From: Humidesulfovibrio sp.
GTDB lineage: Bacteria > Desulfobacterota > Desulfovibrionia > Desulfovibrionales > Desulfovibrionaceae
NCBI RefSeq assembly: GCF_031082295.1
Contig: NZ_JAVHLD010000005.1
Location: forward strand, 1 to 64,000
Length of the DNA stretch: 64,000 bases
Direction of reading: 5' to 3'
This document shows positions 1 through 8,515 of this stretch, piece by piece (position 1 is the first letter of the stretch; every line of letters starts with the position of its first letter). The position numbers and the translations under genes are program-made. Under the pieces are notes generated by a model. The model did no database searches. It saw nothing but the letters and a program-made list of their open reading frames with translations, and was not told where the DNA came from.

Positions 1-526
1 CCAGGGTGGACGGCTCGCCGCCCGCGGGCCAGGGTTCGGCGAGCAGCGCGCCTTCCGTTCCCGCGAGCAGGGCCGGGTCCAGCTGGCCCGGATCGGCCGT
101 GGCGGGCCTGCCGCTGACGTTGGCGCTGGTGGCGACAAGTGCGCCGCCGACGCGGCGGCAAAGCTCGGTGGCCAGGGGGTGCGGGGTGATGCGCACGGAA
201 CTTAGGCCCTGGGAGTCGCGCACCAGGGTCGGCAGCTCGGGCCGGGTGGGCAGCAGCACCGAGAGCGGACCGGGCCAGAAGCGCGTGGCCAAAAGCGCCA
301 GGTCGATCTCCAGGGGCTTGGGCAGCGGCGCCAGCAGGGCGCGCAGTCCTGCCATGTCGGCCACGATGAGCGGGAACGGCTTGGACTCCGGGCGGCCCTT
401 GAGCGCGGCCAGCCGGGCGCAGGCGCTGGCGTCGCGGGCGTCGCAGCCCAGGGCGTAGAGGGTCTCCGTGGGGTAGATGACCACCCCGCCAGCGCGAATG
501 CTAGCCGCTACCGACTCCATGTCCAT
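1..526 (-). CDS. tsaC: Threonylcarbamoyl-AMP synthase (Sua5/YrdC/YciO family), 3' end cut by the window
   Basis: The minus-strand reading frame encodes about 175 residues before leaving the window. It starts MDMESVAASIRAGG, then shows the family motifs YPTETLYALGCD, KGRPESKPFPLIV, FWPGPLSVLLP, SSVRITPHP and TSANVSGRPA. These form the YrdC fold that makes threonylcarbamoyl-AMP from threonine, bicarbonate and ATP, the first step of t6A37 modification of ANN-decoding tRNAs in the cytoplasm. ATG at 526 is chosen because AGGAG lies 6 nt upstream; an in-frame ATG 6 nt downstream is possible. It is divergent from the glycosyltransferase at 680. Whether a C-terminal Sua5 domain follows cannot be seen, so TsaC versus Sua5 naming is open. 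Confidence 0.9.
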   Translation of the reverse strand, partial: MDMESVAASIRAGGVVIYPTETLYALGCDARDASACARLAALKGRPESKPFPLIVADMAGLRALLAPLPKPLEIDLALLATRFWPGPLSVLLPTRPELPTLVRDSQGLSSVRITPHPLATELCRRVGGALVATSANVSGRPATADPGQLDPALLAGTEGALLAEPWPAGGEPSTL

Positions 527-679
527 GCACTTCTCCTGTGGGCCTGAGCCCTTGTCCATAACTCGGGCCGGGGACACCGGGCCGAGGTCGCGGTCTGCTA
601 AACGTTTGCCGGCCGCGCGCTTTTCATCCGCGCCCGGATGCCGTAGAAAGCTCCCAGACCTGGAACATGAGGAGGACCA

Positions 680-2389
680 ATGGCCCGTCCGCTCCCGTCC
701 GGCTTTCCGGCCCCATCCATAGCCCTCCCGGCCCTTGCTGACAAGCTCCGGCAGGCCCTGCCGCAGTGGTGCATGGGTCTGGAAGAGCCCGGCATGGCCC
801 GCCACCTGGCCGCCAGGGCGCTCCTGTCCGGCGATGCCGACCTCTTCGCCTGCGGCGCGGGCCTGGCCCTGTGGACCTGGCAGCGCGCCCCCCTTGAACC
901 GGAGCGCATGGCGCTGTTGCTCGAAGCCCTGGCCGCCTTCGGCCCGTCCTCCATGTCGGCCGCAAGCCCGCTGGGCGCCCTGTCCGAATTTTTGAACCGC
1001 CTCAAAGCGGGCCTGGAGGGGCAGCCCGACCCGGACGAGGTCGCCGCTCTCCTGGCATCGGGCGACACCGGCCTGGCCGTGCGCCTGCTGCTGCCGCGCC
1101 TGCGCGATCCGGCCCAGGGCCTGGGCTGGCTGGCCTCGGCCTGGGACGGCATGCTGCGCCTGGGCAGCCAGGACCTCTGCGCCGCCGCCCTCGCCGCCTG
1201 CCCCTGGCCCGAGGCCTTTCTGCCCCTGCGCGCCCGCCTGGAGGCGGAGCTGTCCTTTCTTTTCGACGCGCCCGAGACCGCCCTCGCCGCCCTGGACGAC
1301 GTGGACGACGTCCTGTTCGGGGCCTGGGCCGAGTATCTGCGGGCTGAGCTGCTCTTGCGGCTGGACCGCGGGCAGGCCGGTCGTGAGCTGTTGGCCGGGT
1401 GCTTCCAGGCCATGCCCTGGCACACGCACCTGGGCCTGAAGCTGCACGGCCTGGCCTTTCCCCTGCCGGTGGCCCCGCCAGAGGCCGCCAACGACGCCGT
1501 CATCCTCGTGTACTCCTGGAACAAGGCCGCGCTGGTGCGCCAGACGCTTGAAAGCCTGGCCCGCACGGACATCGCGGGCGCGCGCATCGTGGCGCTGGAC
1601 AACGGGTCGACCGACGGGACGGGAAATGGCGACGGGACGGGCGAGACCATGGAGCAGTGCAGGGCGTTGTTCGCGCCCGGGGCCATGAGCGTGGTGCGCC
1701 TGCCGGTGAACATTGGCGCGCCCGCCGCGCGCAACTGGCTGTTGTCCCTGCCCGAGGTGCGCGAACGGGCCTGGGCCGTGTTTCTGGACGACGACGTGCT
1801 CCTGCCGGAGCGCTGGCTCCTGCGGTTGCTGGGCGCTGGCCGGGCCGAGGAGCGGGCCGGGGCCGTGGGCTGCCGCATCGTCTCGGCCAGTCGGCCCGTC
1901 TGCCTGCAATCCGCCGACTATCAGCTCTTTCGGCCCGGCACCGGCGCGCGGACCTTCGAGGGCCGCCCGGACCTGGTCAACGTCTTCGACAACTGCTCGG
2001 GCGGGCTCGACTTCGGCCTGTTCAGCTATGCGCGCCCGGCGGCCCATGTGTCCGGCTGCTGCCACGCCCTGCGCATGAGCGTTTTGCCCGAGCTGGGCGG
2101 CTTCGACATCGCCTTCTCGCCCACCCAGTTCGACGACCTGGACCGCGACCTGCGCTCCGCCGTGGCCGGGCGCGGGGCGGTCTATTGCGGCGACGTTGCG
2201 GTGGCCCACGTGCAGCACTCCAGTCTGGCCAAGGCCAAGGGGACGGCGGCCATAGGCCAGGTCATGGGCAACAAGCTCAAGCTGGAAGGCAAGTACGCCC
2301 AGGCCGATCTTGAAGCCGTTTCCGAGGCCGGGATGAACGCCCTGTGGGCGGACCTGGCCGCCAAATGGGCGGCGTTGGCCGAAGTCTGA
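680..2389 (+). CDS. Family 2 glycosyltransferase with long N-terminal extension
   Basis: The protein has 569 residues. The first 270 or so are Ala/Leu-rich and probably helical, with no domain I recognise. A GT-A domain begins near residue 270: DAVILVYSWNKAALVRQTL, then the nucleotide-sugar-binding ALDNGSTDGT, then a DDD metal-binding motif in AVFLDDDVLLPERW near residue 370. A later VSGCCHALRMSVLPELGGFD resembles the acceptor/catalytic region of GT2 enzymes. It probably transfers a sugar from an NDP-sugar onto a surface glycan or protein; donor and acceptor cannot be deduced. The start is supported by GAGGAGG a few bases upstream. A small repeat encodes DGTGNGDGTG in the loop after the first motif. 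The next gene follows after about 80 nt. Confidence 0.85.
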   Translation: MARPLPSGFPAPSIALPALADKLRQALPQWCMGLEEPGMARHLAARALLSGDADLFACGAGLALWTWQRAPLEPERMALLLEALAAFGPSSMSAASPLGALSEFLNRLKAGLEGQPDPDEVAALLASGDTGLAVRLLLPRLRDPAQGLGWLASAWDGMLRLGSQDLCAAALAACPWPEAFLPLRARLEAELSFLFDAPETALAALDDVDDVLFGAWAEYLRAELLLRLDRGQAGRELLAGCFQAMPWHTHLGLKLHGLAFPLPVAPPEAANDAVILVYSWNKAALVRQTLESLARTDIAGARIVALDNGSTDGTGNGDGTGETMEQCRALFAPGAMSVVRLPVNIGAPAARNWLLSLPEVRERAWAVFLDDDVLLPERWLLRLLGAGRAEERAGAVGCRIVSASRPVCLQSADYQLFRPGTGARTFEGRPDLVNVFDNCSGGLDFGLFSYARPAAHVSGCCHALRMSVLPELGGFDIAFSPTQFDDLDRDLRSAVAGRGAVYCGDVAVAHVQHSSLAKAKGTAAIGQVMGNKLKLEGKYAQADLEAVSEAGMNALWADLAAKWAALAEV

Positions 2390-2471
2390 GTGAACCGCAA
2401 AAGGGGCCGGGGCTGGGCGGCACAGCCGGAAGGGCTTTGCATTTTCGGCCCCCTGTGCTAGGGCTGCAATC

Positions 2472-3014
2472 ATGGAACAGGTATTTCGATCTTCTCCGTG
2501 GCCCGCAGTCCGCTGGCCGTTGCGTTTGCCGTCTTTGGCGTTGTTGGCGCTGGCGGCGCTGACGCTGTGCAGCTGCGCGCCGGTGGCCCAGGACGTGGCG
2601 CACCTGCGCCGCGACGCCTGGTCCCTGGAAGAGCCCCGCTCCCTGAAGGTGAACTTCATTCGCTTCGACTACCAGATCCAGCCCGTGGGCGGCGAGGTGG
2701 CCGGGGTCAAGGGCTGGGCCTACCTGGATACCACCATGGTGCCGGACTGGGCCAAGTGGGTCGATTCCCTGGCCTTGACCGTCTACCTGAGCGACCCCGA
2801 GGGCCACGTGATGGCCCAGGATACGCGCGAGTTCCTGCCCCGTCCGGCCAGCGCCGCCGAGGGCGTCCCCTTTGAGTTCTCCCTGCGCCCGGAACAGTGG
2901 GGCAAGCGCGCCCTGTTCGTCACCTTCGGCTACAGGATTGTCCTGACCGAAGGGCGTGACGCGGCGGGCGGCAGCCAAACGTTTTTCGCAAGCGAAGACG
3001 CAATCACGAGGTGA
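2472..3014 (+). CDS. Predicted lipoprotein of unknown function
   Basis: The product has 180 residues. A basic N-terminus (RLPSLALLALAALTLCSC) leads to a lipobox-like LCSC with the modifiable cysteine near residue 35, so it is probably an envelope lipoprotein. The mature part is rich in beta-forming residues (SLKVNFIRFDYQIQPVGG, WVDSLALTVYLSDPEG, RALFVTFGYRIVLTEG) and resembles a small beta-sandwich; I recognise no named family. The stop codon is 3 nt before the cyclic-nucleotide-domain gene, so the two are likely co-transcribed and perhaps co-functional. The in-frame ATG at 2472 gives the signal sequence, which supports that start. Confidence 0.75.
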   Translation: MEQVFRSSPWPAVRWPLRLPSLALLALAALTLCSCAPVAQDVAHLRRDAWSLEEPRSLKVNFIRFDYQIQPVGGEVAGVKGWAYLDTTMVPDWAKWVDSLALTVYLSDPEGHVMAQDTREFLPRPASAAEGVPFEFSLRPEQWGKRALFVTFGYRIVLTEGRDAAGGSQTFFASEDAITR

Positions 3015-3017
3015 TCC

Positions 3018-3701
3018 ATGCCCCTTCCCGGCGGTCAAGACACAGTCGTCATGAAGCGCGTGAGCCAGGGCTCGTTCCTGCAGCGCACCGTGCTCAAGCA
3101 CAACGTCATCTTCACCGAGGGCAGCAAGGGCGACGAGGCCTATCTTCTGGTGGACGGCAAGGTGGAGATTTCCGGCGCGGTGGACGGCCGCAAGAAGGTC
3201 TTCGCCATCCTCCAGCCTGTGTCCATGTTCGGGGAGATGGCGCTGTTTCTGGATGATCGCGGGCGCACGGCCACGGCCATTGCGCTGGAAGACTCAAAGG
3301 TCGTGGTGCTGAACCGCGACGATCTGGAGGGTTTCATCCAGGCCGCCCCGCCCGCCATCTCGGCCATGCTGAACACCATGGTCGCCCGGCTGAAGAGCAC
3401 CACCAAGAAGGCCCTGCGCGCGCCCAACGTTCCCATGGGCATCGTCCGCATCCTGGACCTCATGGAGTCCAACGGTTGCAGCGAAATCGGCTATGACCAA
3501 CTGGTGCGGCACATGTCGGACATCTTCGTGTGCAGCCCGCAGACCATCGAGGGCTATATCCAGGGGCTCGCGTCCAAGCACCATGTCCTCGTGGACACCA
3601 GCGGCGGCAGCGGCCCGGCCACCAGCGGGCGGCGCGTGCTGCGCATCCTGACCCCGCAGCTGCTTCAGGAAGTGATGAACGCCCCGAAGCCGGAGGCCTA
3701 G
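3018..3701 (+). CDS. Crp/Fnr-like cyclic-nucleotide-binding domain regulator
   Basis: The protein has 227 residues. Residues about 20-130 form a cNMP-binding domain: GDEAYLLVDGKVEISG, then the phosphate-binding-cassette-like FGEMALFLDDRGRTATAIA, then KVVVLNRDDLEGFI. The helix after it (AISAMLNTMVARLKSTTKKAL) resembles the CRP dimerisation helix. The C-terminal 80 residues (IVRILDLMESN, YDQLVRHMSDIFVCSPQTIE) sit where CRP has its winged helix, but the recognition helix is not canonical, so DNA binding is inferred rather than seen. It is cytoplasmic. The stop codon shares a CTAG palindrome with the stop of the convergent UPF0280 gene. Confidence 0.82.
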   Translation: MPLPGGQDTVVMKRVSQGSFLQRTVLKHNVIFTEGSKGDEAYLLVDGKVEISGAVDGRKKVFAILQPVSMFGEMALFLDDRGRTATAIALEDSKVVVLNRDDLEGFIQAAPPAISAMLNTMVARLKSTTKKALRAPNVPMGIVRILDLMESNGCSEIGYDQLVRHMSDIFVCSPQTIEGYIQGLASKHHVLVDTSGGSGPATSGRRVLRILTPQLLQEVMNAPKPEA

Positions 3702-4450
3702 CCCTCCAGCGCCACCAGTTCCATCTTTCCCCACACCCCGAGCTTGCCCCCGGCCTGGGCGAACACGCCCTCCAGCCCGAGGGGCGCCATCTTGCGCGCG
3801 CTGGCGAGCACCAGGTCCAGGTCGTCGCCGCTGTCGATCAAGTTGGCCAGTGCCGTGGCCGCTGCGTCGGCAAAGGCTCCGCTCTTGGAGCGCACCACCA
3901 CCAGTTCGCCCTGGCCGAGGGACAGCGACGGTCCGATGGTGGCCGAGGACGCGCACAGGCTCACGGGGAATTCGTTCTTCTTCAGCCGCAGGCCCAGGCG
4001 CGCGCCGCTTTTGGGGTCGCCCAGAAGCGCCACCAGGCGCTCCCTGGTGGAGTGCATGGTGATGTCTCCGCCGTTCTCGACGATGATGTTGGGACTCACG
4101 CGGGCGAAATGGTCGGCCACAAGCTGGGCGAAGGTTCCGGCCACCGCAGCCATGGGGCCGACGTTGGCCAGGTCGGCGGCGCGGGCCATCTCCTGCGCGA
4201 TTCTGGGGGCGGTGTCCGGTGCGGGAACAGGGCGCAGGCTTTCGCGAAAGCCGGGAGTCAGGAGCATGAAGCTCTTGAGCTCCCCGCGCAGGGCGCGCAC
4301 CAGGTCGAGCATGGGCTCGCTCAAGTCCCGCTCGGCGGTGACGAAGAGGTCCGTCTGCTCCACGACGACCTGGAACGTCACCTCGCCGTGTTGCGGCGCA
4401 ATGGCCTCGCGATAGTTGCGGTGGGGCGAAAGGAAGGCTTGCTTCGTCAT
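3698..4450 (-). CDS. UPF0280 family protein (ApbE-like fold)
   Basis: The protein has 250 residues and is full length for UPF0280. Family features are the opening YREAIAPQHGEVTFQVVVEQ, the central MAAVAGTFAQLVADHF and IIVENGGDI, and the later SATIGPSLSLGQGELVVV with ADAAATALANLI. The family is structurally related to ApbE flavin transferases, but the substrate is unknown and no biochemical role is claimed here. It is found widely in sulfate reducers and methanogens. The gene is transcribed toward the Crp-like gene and overlaps it by 4 nt at the stops, so no terminator separates them. The rpmH promoter lies just upstream on the other strand. Confidence 0.85.
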   Translation of the reverse strand: MTKQAFLSPHRNYREAIAPQHGEVTFQVVVEQTDLFVTAERDLSEPMLDLVRALRGELKSFMLLTPGFRESLRPVPAPDTAPRIAQEMARAADLANVGPMAAVAGTFAQLVADHFARVSPNIIVENGGDITMHSTRERLVALLGDPKSGARLGLRLKKNEFPVSLCASSATIGPSLSLGQGELVVVRSKSGAFADAAATALANLIDSGDDLDLVLASARKMAPLGLEGVFAQAGGKLGVWGKMELVALEG

Positions 4451-4531
4451 GCGTTAGAGGGTACCAGAATCAAGCGGCGGCGAAAAGAGACAACTCTCGC
4501 TTCCGCCCGAGCCGGGCAGGCCGCCGGGGGC

Positions 4532-4560
4532 TTGACGAGCGCCGTCGACCCGGCTATAGG
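4532..4560 (+). promoter_or_regulatory. Sigma-70-type promoter for the rpmH-rnpA-yidD-yidC operon
   Basis: TTGACG (4532-4537) and TATAGG (4555-4560) are separated by exactly 17 bp, about 57 bp upstream of the rpmH start. This is a close match to a housekeeping promoter in the expected place for a ribosomal protein operon. No start site has been mapped. Confidence 0.65.
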
Positions 4561-4616
4561 GCTTGGTTCCGCATCGGCGGAGAAAAAAATAGACCGACAC
4601 TCCCAGGAGAAATAAT

Positions 4617-4754
4617 ATGAGCAAGCGTACTTATCAGCCCAGCAAGATCAGAAGGAAGCGCACCCACGGCTTCCTCGTCCGTTCCCGCACCAAGGGCGGC
4701 CAGGCGATGATTCGCCGCCGTCGCCAGAAGGGGCGCAAGAGATTAGCCCTTTAG
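4617..4754 (+). CDS. rpmH: 50S ribosomal protein L34
   Basis: The protein has 45 residues, [19 protein letters not shown] through QKGRKRLAL, and is a complete L34 with the expected very basic composition. It is a structural component of the large ribosomal subunit. The ATG follows AGGAG with a short A/T spacer. It heads the conserved rpmH-rnpA-yidD-yidC-jag-mnmE order seen near many bacterial origins. The rnpA reading frame stays open across the whole of rpmH in another frame, discussed under rnpA. Confidence 0.98.
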   Translation: MSKRTYQPSKIRRKRTHGFLVRSRTKGGQAMIRRRRQKGRKRLAL

Positions 4755-5131
4755 GCTGGCCAAGAAGCCGCCGCCTGCTTGCGAGCTCCGGATTCACGGC
4801 CTGCTACGAGCAGGGCCGGAAGTTTTACACCCGGCATTTCGTCCTCTTTGTTCTGTCCCGCGTAGACGCGGGCGAGGGCTTCAGGCTTGGGCTCACCGTG
4901 AGCCGGAAGGTCGGGCGGGCGGCGCGGCGCAACCGCATACGACGCGTGTTGCGCGAGTATTTCAGGCTGCACCAGGAAGATATCGACAGGCCCCTTGACA
5001 TCGTCGTTGTCCCGAAACGCAATCTGGACCCGAAGACCGTCGATTTGGCCCTGGTGGAACAGGAGTTCCCCCCCGTGCTCTCCCGCGTGCTGCGGGAGAC
5101 GCCGGCGGCGGCGCCCCACGAGAGGCCCTGA
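4742..5131 (+). CDS. rnpA: Ribonuclease P protein component, probable non-canonical start
   Basis: The frame encodes [49 protein letters not shown] and [11 protein letters not shown], the full RnpA core including the RNR-box basic helix. The protein binds RNase P RNA for tRNA 5' maturation. The first ATG/GTG/TTG in frame is GTG at 4898, which would delete about the first 45 core residues, so it is not credible. No standard start exists upstream, although the frame is open back to 4616. ATT at 4742, preceded by AGGGG at 8 nt, gives a 129-residue protein of normal length and is my preferred start; TTA at 4751 or CTG at 4775 are alternatives. The stop overlaps the yidD ATG (TGATG). Confidence 0.85.
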   Translation: MSPLGWPRSRRLLASSGFTACYEQGRKFYTRHFVLFVLSRVDAGEGFRLGLTVSRKVGRAARRNRIRRVLREYFRLHQEDIDRPLDIVVVPKRNLDPKTVDLALVEQEFPPVLSRVLRETPAAAPHERP

Positions 5132-5415
5132 TGCGCATAGACCTGCGCTCTTCACTGCGCGTTCCGGCGCAATCCGTTCTGCTGGGGCTCATCTGGCTCT
5201 ACCAGCGGCTTCTCTCCCCCCTGTTCGCGGGCTCTTGCCGTTTTGAGCCCTCCTGCTCTGAATACGCCCGGCAGGCCGTGTTGATTCACGGTCCGGCCAA
5301 GGGCAGTCTGCTGGCAGCTGCGCGACTTTTGCGTTGCCAGCCCCTGTGCAAGGGCGGGTATGATCCCGTGCCGCCGCACATCGTACACAACGTCCCCGAC
5401 CCCTACGCGAGATGA
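5131..5415 (+). CDS. yidD: Membrane protein insertion efficiency factor YidD
   Basis: The protein has 94 residues and is a complete YidD (UPF0161). Family signature: [20 protein letters not shown] followed by [18 protein letters not shown] and [17 protein letters not shown], with the conserved cysteines. An amphipathic N-terminal helix attaches it to the inner face of the membrane, where it assists YidC-dependent insertion. The ATG overlaps the rnpA stop (TGATG), indicating translational coupling. The yidC start lies 4 nt after its stop. Confidence 0.95.
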   Translation: MRIDLRSSLRVPAQSVLLGLIWLYQRLLSPLFAGSCRFEPSCSEYARQAVLIHGPAKGSLLAAARLLRCQPLCKGGYDPVPPHIVHNVPDPYAR

Positions 5416-5419
5416 CACC

Positions 5420-7033
5420 ATGGATACAAAACGCCTGATCATCGCCCTTTCCCTGTCCCTTGTCGTCCTTTTCGGCTGGAGCTACCTCTTCCCGCCTGCC
5501 GAGCCCGTCACCGCGCCCGCTCCCGCCGCCCAGTCCGATTCCAAGACCGCCGCTGGCGCCAGCGCCGCCGTTTCCGCCGCAGAGGCCGTTCAGGCCGTGG
5601 CCCCGGCCAGCCAGGCCCGCAAAATTTCCGTCAAGACGCCGCTGTTCTCCGCCCGCTTCAGCAGCCAGGGGGGCGTGCTGGAGCGTTTTGACCTGCTCAA
5701 GTTCCGCCAGACCATCGACCCCAAGTCCCCGCCCATCGACATGGTCGGCGACAAGGCCCGCGACCGTTCTGCCCTGGGCGTGATCCTCAAGCCCGCCGGC
5801 CAGGAGATCCACACCTGGAACAGCCCAAACTGGACCTCTGACGGCCAGGATATGGAGCTGAAGGCCGGCGAGAAGAAGACGCTGACCTTTACCGGAGAGG
5901 CCGGGGGAATGCGCCTGGAGCGCCGCCTGACCGTGAGCGCGGACTCCTACCTCATCACCGAGGAACTGCTGGTGACCAATCCAGGCCAGGACGCCATCGC
6001 CGGACACGTCGCCTTCACCGCCGCCTCCGAGGGGCTCTCTCCGAGCGAGGATGACAAGTACAATCCCACGCGCATCGCCTACGGCTCGGTCAAGACCGGG
6101 TTCGAGGAAGTGACCAGTGTGGACGACATGGAGAAGCAGGGCGTCGACTCCAAGGGCGCCGTCAACTGGGGCGCCATCGAGAGCAACTACTTCCTCTTCG
6201 CCATTCTGCCCGGCCAGGGCGAGTCGCAGCTGAACGGGCTGCTCAAGTCCGGCGTGTACAATCTGGCCGTGTCCCAGCCCGCCAGCATCGCCGCGGGCCA
6301 GACCCAGAGCTTCAAGTGCTCCTACTACATGGGCCCGGCCGATCGCGACATCCTGGCCGACATGCCCAACAAGCTCGCCGAGGCCGTGGATTTCGGCTGG
6401 TTCCACCTCATCGCCGTGCCGCTGCTCAAGCTGTTGAACTGGTTCTACAAGTACGTGCACAACTACGGCGTCGCCATCATCCTGCTGACCGTGCTCATCA
6501 AGATCATTTTCTGGCCATTGTCGCAGAAGAGCTACAAGTCCATGGACCAGATGAAGAAGCTGCAGCCCATGCTGACCAAGCTGCGCGAGAAGTATGCCGA
6601 CGACAAGGAGCGCATGAACCAGGAAGTCATGCAGCTCTACAAGACGTACAAGGTGAACCCGGCCGGCGGCTGCCTGCCCATGGTCGTGCAGATTCCCGTG
6701 TTTTTCGGCCTGTACAAGGCGCTGCTCGGCTCCATTGAGCTGCGGCACGCCGCGTTCATCAGCCATGTTCCTTTCACGGACCTGGTGTGGATGGCCGACT
6801 TGTCGGTGAAGGACCCCTACTATGTGACGCCCCTGATCATGGGGGCCACCATGTTCATCCAGCAGAAGATGACCCCCACCGGAGGCGACCCCACCCAGGC
6901 CAAGATCATGCTCCTCATGCCTGTGGTCTTCACCTTCATGTTCTTGAACTTCCCGGCGGGCTTGGTCGTGTACTGGCTGGTGAACAACGTTCTCTCCATC
7001 GCCCAGCAGTGGTGGATGATGCGCAAGGCTTAA
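5420..7033 (+). CDS. yidC: Membrane protein insertase YidC (Oxa1 family)
   Basis: The protein has 537 residues, typical of Gram-negative YidC. The start MDTKRLIIALSLSLVVLFGW gives TM1. A periplasmic beta-supersandwich of about 280 residues follows (LFSARFSSQGGVLERFDLLK, YLITEELLVTNPG). The conserved insertase core comes next: VDFGWFHLIAVPLLKLLNWF, YGVAIILLTVLIKIIFWPLS with the hydrophilic-groove arginine region, QIPVFFGLYKALL and the final YWLVNNVLSIAQQWW. It inserts proteins alone or with SecYEG. A longer in-frame start upstream lies inside yidD and lacks similarity. Jag follows after 37 nt. Confidence 0.97.
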   Translation: MDTKRLIIALSLSLVVLFGWSYLFPPAEPVTAPAPAAQSDSKTAAGASAAVSAAEAVQAVAPASQARKISVKTPLFSARFSSQGGVLERFDLLKFRQTIDPKSPPIDMVGDKARDRSALGVILKPAGQEIHTWNSPNWTSDGQDMELKAGEKKTLTFTGEAGGMRLERRLTVSADSYLITEELLVTNPGQDAIAGHVAFTAASEGLSPSEDDKYNPTRIAYGSVKTGFEEVTSVDDMEKQGVDSKGAVNWGAIESNYFLFAILPGQGESQLNGLLKSGVYNLAVSQPASIAAGQTQSFKCSYYMGPADRDILADMPNKLAEAVDFGWFHLIAVPLLKLLNWFYKYVHNYGVAIILLTVLIKIIFWPLSQKSYKSMDQMKKLQPMLTKLREKYADDKERMNQEVMQLYKTYKVNPAGGCLPMVVQIPVFFGLYKALLGSIELRHAAFISHVPFTDLVWMADLSVKDPYYVTPLIMGATMFIQQKMTPTGGDPTQAKIMLLMPVVFTFMFLNFPAGLVVYWLVNNVLSIAQQWWMMRKA

Positions 7034-7070
7034 GCCGGGTGGCCAAGAACGACCTGCTGGGAGGACAACC

Positions 7071-8432
7071 GTGAGCGACGCAAAAGAATTCCAGGGCAAG
7101 AACCTGGACGAGGCCATCGAGGCCGCATGCAAACATTATGATCTGAAACGTGACAAGCTGGAGATCGAGATCATCTCTGGCGGCTCCTCGGGCATCTTCG
7201 GCCTGGTGGGCGTCAAGAAGGCCACCGTGCGCGCCAAGCCGCGCGGCAGCTTCAAGGCCCTTGACGACCACGCAGAGCCCAAGCCCGAGCGCCACACTGA
7301 ACGGCAGGCAGAAAAGCCGCGCCGCGAAGACCGTCCGCGCCAGGAAGACCGTCCGGCCCGCACTGAGCCCGAGGCCGACGCAGCGCACGAGGTGCAGCCC
7401 ATCGTCCCCGGCCAGCCTTCCGCCCGCCCTGATGTGCCCGAAGGCCAGGACGCGCGCGGCGGCGAGCCCCGGCGCAGCGAACGTGGGCGCCGTGGCCGCG
7501 GCCGTGGCCGTGGCGACCGTCAGCCCGAGTGCGACGGCACCCGTCCGCCCGCTGGGCAGGATGAGCCCAACGGCAACCGCATCCCCGAGGAGAAGCCTCT
7601 GCCGCCCGACCGCGACGGCAACCGCATCGCCACGGAGCCCCGTTCCGGTCGCCAGTCCGAACGCCAGTCCGACAGAGGCCGTGGCCGTGGCCGCGACCGC
7701 GACCGTGATCGCGACCGTCCGCGCCGCGACTCCGGCGAGTCCCGTCCCCCGCGCCGCGACGCCCAGCCGGGCGACTTCGGCTCCGAGGAGGAGAATGGCG
7801 CTCCCCAGGGCATCGGACATCTGGACCAGGCCCTGCTTGAGCAGGTGGCCCTCGAGGTGACCCAGAAGCTGCTCCTGCCCCTGGTGGAGAACGCCCAGGT
7901 CAGCGTGACCCTGCTCTCCGACCGCGTCAGCGTGCGCATCGAGGACCCCGAGAATTCCGGCCTGCTCATCGGCCGCGAAGGCCAGACCCTGGCCAGCATC
8001 CAGTATCTCGTGAACCGGCTGGTCAGCAAACGCATGGACGCCTCCGTGCGGGTGCAGATCGACGCTGGCGACTACCGTGAAAACCAGGACGAGAGGCTGC
8101 GCCAGATCGCCCGGCACCTGGCGGACAAGGCCATGAGCACTGGCCGCACCCAGAGCACCCGGCCCATGAGCTCGTACCACCGCCGCGTGGTGCACCTGAC
8201 CCTGCAGGACGACGAGCACGTCTTCACCCGCAGCAAGGGCGAGGGTTCCATGAAGCGCGTGCTCATCATGACCAAGCGCAAGGGCAAGAACGGCGAGTAC
8301 ATCGAGGACGGCCCCGCGGATTCTTCCGAGCCCATGGGCCAGTCGAACCAGCCGAGCCAGCCGAACCAGATGGACCAGCAGGAACATCTGGATAAGATCT
8401 ACCAGGATTTGAGCGAGCCAGCCGCGGAGTAG
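7071..8432 (+). CDS. jag: RNA-binding protein Jag/KhpB with unusually long charged linker
   Basis: The protein has 453 residues; Jag proteins are usually 200-300. The N-terminal Jag_N domain (KEFQGKNLDEAIEAACKHY, GGSSGIFGLVGVKKATV) spans 1-52. Residues about 55-255 are a low-complexity Arg/Glu/Asp/Pro linker with RGRGRGRG-type and DRDRDRDR-type runs. The KH domain follows (LLIGREGQTLASIQYLVNRL), then an R3H domain (STRPMSSYHRRVVHL). KhpB pairs with KhpA to bind many RNAs and affects cell division and envelope stress in other bacteria. The start is GTG after GGAGG. The RGG-like linker suggests extra RNA contacts, which is inference. Confidence 0.93.
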   Translation: MSDAKEFQGKNLDEAIEAACKHYDLKRDKLEIEIISGGSSGIFGLVGVKKATVRAKPRGSFKALDDHAEPKPERHTERQAEKPRREDRPRQEDRPARTEPEADAAHEVQPIVPGQPSARPDVPEGQDARGGEPRRSERGRRGRGRGRGDRQPECDGTRPPAGQDEPNGNRIPEEKPLPPDRDGNRIATEPRSGRQSERQSDRGRGRGRDRDRDRDRPRRDSGESRPPRRDAQPGDFGSEEENGAPQGIGHLDQALLEQVALEVTQKLLLPLVENAQVSVTLLSDRVSVRIEDPENSGLLIGREGQTLASIQYLVNRLVSKRMDASVRVQIDAGDYRENQDERLRQIARHLADKAMSTGRTQSTRPMSSYHRRVVHLTLQDDEHVFTRSKGEGSMKRVLIMTKRKGKNGEYIEDGPADSSEPMGQSNQPSQPNQMDQQEHLDKIYQDLSEPAAE

Positions 8433-8515
8433 CCCCGGCCAGACCCGACACGCCGCCGCCGGGGCAGGGGACGCAGCTTCGCGTTCCCGCCCCGGCGATT
8501 TCTTTTGGAGGCCCA

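Noticed and set aside
5189-7132. 647-residue ORF antisense to yidC
   Set aside because: Composition is His/Gly/Val-rich as expected for the complementary frame of a high-GC gene, and yidC on the other strand has strong family motifs.
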